Source: Oscillospiraceae bacterium (GTDB lineage Bacteria > Bacillota > Clostridia > Oscillospirales > Ruminococcaceae). From it: a stretch of DNA of 40,076 nucleotides. Numbering within the stretch: the stretch's first letter is position 1; every line of letters starts with the position of its first letter. Positions 36,638-40,076 of the stretch are shown here, one piece after another. Under the pieces are notes generated by a model, which had not been told where the DNA came from, did no database searches, and was given only the letters and a program-made list of their open reading frames with translations. Both the position numbers and the translations under genes were made by a program. The stretch lies in NCBI GenBank assembly GCA_021199855.1, contig JAJQHD010000039.1, positions 1 to 40,076 of the forward strand, written 5' to 3'.

Positions 36638-37495
36638 TCATATTGATTTGGCGAGCGACCCCGTCTTGAACAGAGAGAAGCACAGAATGACTGTGTACGC
36701 TGCCACGGAGAACAGTGCCGAGTGGATGTTTGTAGCAATTATCATGTTGTTGATGAGAACGGCATAGATGCCGACACATATCATGATAAGAAAGCCTTGG
36801 AATGCCAGAGCAAAAAGCCCTTTCAGATAGTTCGTGCCGATGCTGCCCCATTCACGATTGCTCATAGTAGCGATAGGAATAGGGGCAACACTGACGGTAC
36901 AGTAAATCTCAATCATTCGACCGTATAGGATGACCGTGATGAGAATTGACATTATCTTGAGGCATAGGCTTATAATCAGTGTCTCAATCGACAAGCCAAG
37001 CAGTTCTCCAATGCCCATTGCTTCCATACTCGTCCGCATGGAGGCGAGTGTTGATTCGATGTTGATGCTTGTGCTTCCGGAAATATAGCCTCCGGCTCCT
37101 GCCACGACGTTCTGTCCGATGTCGAAGACCGCCATCACGATGTCAAAGGTATTGGTTACAAGGTAGATAGCTATTGCCGCTTTGAAAAACCACTTGAAGA
37201 ACATCCAAGTGTCCATATCGTGCATATTGTTTTTCTCTGTTATCATGGAAATCAGTTCATAACATAGCACGAAGGTTATGATGATACCGGCGATAGGGAC
37301 TATCACGCTCTCGGATAGTCCCTTAATCATCGAGTATATACTGCTGTTCCATGTCGAAGGCGTTTTACCGACCTCTGTGGCAATAGTACCGACCTTTTCA
37401 TTGACATCGGTGAACATATTGGTCAGGTTGCTCTCAATCCATCCGATCAGGAGATCCTTTATTGCTTGCTCGATTTTTTCTAAAATACTGCCCAA
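36638..37495 (-). CDS. VirB6/TrbL-like conjugation membrane protein (CD1112 type)
   Basis: 285 residues with at least six hydrophobic helices (VIVPIAGIIITFVLCYELIS, FFKAAIAIYLVTNTFDIVMA, LSIETLIISLCLKIMSILIT, CTVSVAPIPIATMS and two near the C-terminus), the layout of the VirB6-like channel component in CTn elements. N-terminus MGSILEKIEQAIKDLLIGWI is amphipathic. TTG start 37495 with AAAGGTGGTG upstream. Lies between Maff2 and PrgI, as in C. difficile-type CTns. Intact. Confidence 0.85.
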   Translation of the reverse strand: MGSILEKIEQAIKDLLIGWIESNLTNMFTDVNEKVGTIATEVGKTPSTWNSSIYSMIKGLSESVIVPIAGIIITFVLCYELISMITEKNNMHDMDTWMFFKWFFKAAIAIYLVTNTFDIVMAVFDIGQNVVAGAGGYISGSTSINIESTLASMRTSMEAMGIGELLGLSIETLIISLCLKIMSILITVILYGRMIEIYCTVSVAPIPIATMSNREWGSIGTNYLKGLFALAFQGFLIMICVGIYAVLINNMIIATNIHSALFSVAAYTVILCFSLFKTGSLAKSI

Positions 37496-37529
37496 TATTT
37501 CACCACCTTTCGGTTAGCAGTCGGAAGAC

Positions 37530-37742
37530 TTAGAACAAGCCGGAAAGCAAAGGAATAAGAGTTGTTCCGATGACAAAAACACCACCGCCAGCCATAAGCT
37601 GCTTGATGCCTAGAGACTTAACTCCGGGTTTGTCATTGCCGTAACCCTCCATGAGGTTGACTACACTCCAGACTGCCAGATCGGCACCGAGGGCGATAAC
37701 GAGTGTTTGCAGTACTGTGACTGCCTGAGTAATAAACGAAAT
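37530..37742 (-). CDS. Maff2 family protein, ATT start
   Basis: 70 residues: (I)SFITQAVTVLQTLVIALG, then VWSVVNLMEGYGNDKPGVKS and GIKQLMAGGGVFVIGTTLIP: clear Maff2, a two-helix VirB2/pilin-like ICE membrane protein. The family begins MAFF/MAFI; here the codon at that place is ATT (37742-37740), with AGGAGG 6 bases upstream and an in-frame TAA four codons farther up. No normal start exists, so this is a rare ATT start or a mutated ATG. Sits between virD4 and virB6-like as expected. Confidence 0.75.
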   Translation of the reverse strand: MSFITQAVTVLQTLVIALGADLAVWSVVNLMEGYGNDKPGVKSLGIKQLMAGGGVFVIGTTLIPLLSGLF

Positions 37743-37788
37743 AAATTTCCTCCTTAGAGATTATTTAGCAATGACGTGGGCAAAAAAT

Positions 37789-37833
37789 AAGCCCGGTTTT
37801 TGTTCTGCAAATTGCAGGCATTAAACCGGGCTT
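37789..37833 (-). terminator. Hairpin between virD4 and Maff2
   Basis: AAGCCCGGTTT/AAACCGGGCTT (37789-37799, 37823-37833), with an inner CTGCAAATTGCAG palindrome, followed on the reverse strand by ATTTTTTG. Likely an attenuator that lowers expression of the membrane genes or marks a processing site. Confidence 0.7.
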
Positions 37834-37835
37834 TA

Positions 37836-39075
37836 TCAGGCTTCGATCTCTCCCACGTCGTAGAGGTCGAATATATCCGAAGGCTTGAGAACCAACTTTC
37901 GGGATTGGTACTTTTCGATGTCAAAGGCATTTCGTTCGTCGTAATCAGATAACTGCTTGTATTTTGGATGCTTCGTTATATCGTATTTGTCACTGAGAAA
38001 AGGTCTCACACCTCTAAGCTGTAAAATACACTTGCTGCCATCCATGACTGTGATTTCGTCCTGAGACATTAAGTCTTTCCCGACCTTCTGGTAGTTCAGA
38101 CCATAGGAGTTGTTTGTAGAGCGTGTTTCGCTCGTGTTGTAAAGGTCGATGGTCTCCTTGCCAAGAACCTCACTTAGTTCTTTCAGCGGGGGGTCTCTTT
38201 GCCACCGAGGAATAGGGTTGTGTCACAGTTTCCGACAATGGTGTCGGCAGCATCCTTGTAGATGGTTTTAATCTGTGACTGGGACTGTAGAATAATTGAA
38301 GCGGAAATTTCCCGACTTCGGATAGTCGCTATGAGTTTATCGAACTTCGGAATCTGCCCGATATTCGCAAACTCATCAAGCAGACATCTCACATGGACGG
38401 GAAGTCTTCCGTTGTAGACATCATCTGCCTTATCGCAAAGCAGATTGAAAAGCTGGGAGTACATGATAGCAACCACAAAGTTGAACGTATCATCCGTGTC
38501 CGAGATAATAACAAATAGTGCTGTTTTCCTGTCTCCAAGGGTATCTAATTCCAGCTCGTCGTAGCTCATCAGCTCCCGTAGCTCCGCAATGTCAAAGGGA
38601 GCAAGCCTTGCTCCGCAGGAAATGAGGATGGACTTGACTGTCTTTCCTTCTGCAAGTTTGTATTTCTTATATTGCTTGACATTGAGGTGATCCGGCGAAC
38701 GGCTTTCCAACTCATCAAACATGAGGTCAACGGGATTCTTGAAGGTCTCGTCATCCTCTCTGGCTTCGGAAGCATTGATCATTTCGAGCAGAGTAGTAAA
38801 GTTTTTCTCGTGTTCCGGTGCTTCGTACCAGATATATCCGATAAGAGCTGTGTAGTAGAGCTTTTTCTGCCTTCACCCAAAAGTCCTCGCCGGATTTATC
38901 GCCATCTCCCTTCGTATTGACGAGCTTGAGGATGTCTTTTTCGCTGCGGATGTAGGCAAAGGGGTTGTAGTGCATCGACTTTCGGAAGTTGATGGTATTC
39001 AGGGACTTAATGATGTAGCCGTTTTTCTCAAGCATCCTGCCACACTCTACTAATACTGTACCTTTCGGAAGCGTT
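37836..39075 (-). pseudogene. virD4: VirD4/TraG coupling protein, N-terminus lost, two frameshifts
   Basis: Coupling ATPase that hands the relaxase-DNA complex to the channel. The readable part starts at PKGTVLVECGRMLEKNGYII (the DPKGT motif after Walker A), continues LNTINFRKSMHYNPFAYIRS, FWVKAEK, then an extra A in a run near 38860; next frame MINASEAREDDETFKNPVDL to LLDEFANIGQIPKF (Walker B) and FLGGKETP, where a C7 run has become C6 near 38188; the end ...DLYDVGEIEA follows. The N-terminal membrane helices and Walker A are gone at ~39075, where unrelated mobile DNA starts. Dead. Confidence 0.88.
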
Positions 39076-39125
39076 TTGTCAAGACAGAATTACAAAAAAG
39101 TTATATTAAGCCCGTATTTTCTTAA

Positions 39126-39335
39126 TTATTCCGCATCTTTTGCAATAATATCCTCGATATTTTTTCGGCAAATTTGATTAAATATATCTTTTCCGACAAG
39201 ACAGATAATCTTATCATTCATCATTTCTTTACTTTCCTGACTGAAATGAATATCCGCAATATAAGTTGTTCTGCCGAGCTTCATAATTATCCTCGACGGA
39301 CTTTGTTCTGTAAGCTGTATTGTTCTGTTTTCCAT
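39126..39335 (-). CDS. tnpW: TnpW family protein
   Basis: 69 residues: MENRTIQLTEQSPSRIIMKL, then GRTTYIADIHFSQESKEMMN and DKIICLVG: the TnpW family of transposon-encoded proteins. I chose ATG 39335, 8 bases after AGGAGG; earlier ATGs are too near or lack a site. It follows a relaxase gene on the same strand as usual. Function unknown. Confidence 0.8.
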   Translation of the reverse strand: MENRTIQLTEQSPSRIIMKLGRTTYIADIHFSQESKEMMNDKIICLVGKDIFNQICRKNIEDIIAKDAE

Positions 39336-39399
39336 TCTCATCACCTCCTCGTGCCAATCCGAATACGATTGGTATTTATTTTTGAGAACATTACTCATC

Positions 39400-40076
39400 T
39401 TAACGGTCAATATCTTGTTTTTTCTGTTGATTACGTTCGGTACTATCCGATTTTTCAACATCGGCCATATATTTTAATTTTTCGATAAGTGAATGTTTCG
39501 GTTCGGGTTTATTTTCGGCAGGCTGCTCTTTTGAAGCAATGACCTTATTAACCCAAAAGCGAACATCTTTTAAGGGCTGTAAATCCTTTTTCACAATTTC
39601 AAGCTCTTTTTGCTGTTCGGACACCTCCGTTTCAAGCCTTCGGTATTCAGCCTTTAACGGTTTTGAATCGATTGAAGCGTCAATGCCTTGCTTTCGCAAA
39701 TAACGGTCGGCTTTGTTGTAAGCGGCAAGCTCAGTGCTGTAATTTTCGGCAAATCTTTTTTGTTTTCCTTTCCATCCGATTTTGATATACTCATCATGAA
39801 CTGATTTATACCGCATGACAACCGAAACAGCTTTTTCCACCGATGCTATAGTTTTCATTCGGCTCTCTTTGCTTCGCATTGACTTGCGAATTTCTGTTGC
39901 TTTAGCGTTTTTCTCGTCAAGAACTTTTTCCAATTCATCAAGAGTCACTATGTTGTAATGTTTCAAATAAACGATAGCAGAAGATACGGCTTTCATATCT
40001 TTTAACTTGCCTTGCTGTTGTCCGTAGGCAGACCACTCCGAACGTTCCTCGGCTCTGAGTTTTGTGTAATCCATAA
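39400..40076 (-). CDS. Relaxase C-terminal region (runs off window)
   Basis: At least 224 residues, frame open to the window end. The helical, charged sequence DELEKVLDEKNAKATEIRKS, GWKGKQKRFAENYSTELAAY and KDVRFWVNKV match the C-terminal accessory region of Tn1549-type relaxases; the catalytic N-terminus would lie to the right. The ATG at the very edge (40074) may be internal. It belongs to the second element, distinct from the MOBP relaxase at 7564-8932. Confidence 0.65.
   Translation of the reverse strand, partial: MDYTKLRAEERSEWSAYGQQQGKLKDMKAVSSAIVYLKHYNIVTLDELEKVLDEKNAKATEIRKSMRSKESRMKTIASVEKAVSVVMRYKSVHDEYIKIGWKGKQKRFAENYSTELAAYNKADRYLRKQGIDASIDSKPLKAEYRRLETEVSEQQKELEIVKKDLQPLKDVRFWVNKVIASKEQPAENKPEPKHSLIEKLKYMADVEKSDSTERNQQKKQDIDR

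Larger units (their letters stand above)
960..39072. mobile_element. Decayed Tn1549/CTn-type integrative conjugative element
   Basis: Approximate extent. The left end is placed just outside the integrase stop (997); the right side is broken within virD4 at about 39072-39075 by other mobile DNA, so the true far end is not in the window. Content and order match Tn1549-like elements: int, xis, small ORFs, regulator, mobC and relaxase at one end, and virD4-Maff2-virB6-prgI-virB4-methyltransferase-CD1108-DUF4315-DUF4366-topB-ltrC-ardA on the opposite strand. Most core mobility genes carry disabling lesions. Confidence 0.8.
39072..40076. mobile_element. End of a second mobile element inserted in or fused to virD4
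   Basis: From about 39072 the sequence changes: it carries a TnpW gene and the C-terminus of a second relaxase, both reverse, then leaves the window. The junction interrupts VirD4 between Walker A and PKGTVLVECG. The boundary sequence TTTTGTCAAGACAG near 39074 may be the element's end. TnpW is typical of Tn4451-like or Tn1549-like mobilizable elements. Confidence 0.55.

Overview
The window is one end of a Tn1549/CTn-type integrative and conjugative element (ICE) of a low-to-mid GC Gram-positive bacterium, most likely a gut Clostridia (Oscillospirales/Lachnospirales-like). This rests on the gene set (Maff2, PrgI, CD1108-like, DUF4315/DUF4366, ArdA, LtrC-like, TnpW), strong AGGAGG ribosome binding sites, and consensus sigma-A promoters. 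Host-like DNA (start of mgtA, reverse strand, and a DUF6061 gene) lies at bases 1-758.

The ICE starts near base 960. First comes a reverse-strand recombination/regulation block: broken tyrosine integrase, excisionase, two tiny ORFs, a broken sigma-like gene, a zinc-ribbon protein, an ImmA-type peptidase and a hypothetical protein. A divergent control region at about 4927-5075 separates it from a forward block: XRE regulator, second ImmA/IrrE peptidase, 3-methyladenine glycosylase I (tag), YolD-like protein, oriT candidate, mobC and a broken MOBP relaxase.

Bases about 8990-21390 are cargo. A dead insertion sequence (9028-10383) with an unusual 24-bp target duplication lies upstream of a strong promoter, a small XRE regulator with a nonsense codon, and an intact, tightly coupled four-gene operon (10836-21304). 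Its products are a DruA(DUF4338)-like domain fused to a DptF-like P-loop ATPase, a protein with no recognised domain in the DptG position, a giant DptH-like protein with a PD-(D/E)XK-like motif and a C-terminal FtsK/HerA motor, and an SfsA-like nuclease. I think this is the undescribed system of the window: a probable anti-phage or anti-plasmid system mixing Druantia and Dnd/Ssp restriction parts, with no DNA phosphorothioation genes in sight.

The rest (21453 to about 39075, reverse strand) is the conjugation operon: VirD4, Maff2, VirB6-like, PrgI, VirB4, two hypotheticals, a DNA methyltransferase, CD1108-like, DUF4315, DUF4366, TopB, LtrC-like, a transposon-transfer-assisting protein and ArdA/DUF3846/DUF4316. 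A forward AAA/DUF4143 ATPase with its own promoter and terminator sits inside it. The operon is decayed: VirD4, VirB4, CD1108-like, TopB, LtrC and ArdA carry stops, single-base indels or truncation, as do the integrase and relaxase. The cargo operon, tag, yolD, methyltransferase and AAA cassette are open. VirD4 is cut off at about 39075, where a second element (TnpW and a relaxase C-terminus) runs off the window. The ICE is probably immobile on its own, while its cargo looks maintained.
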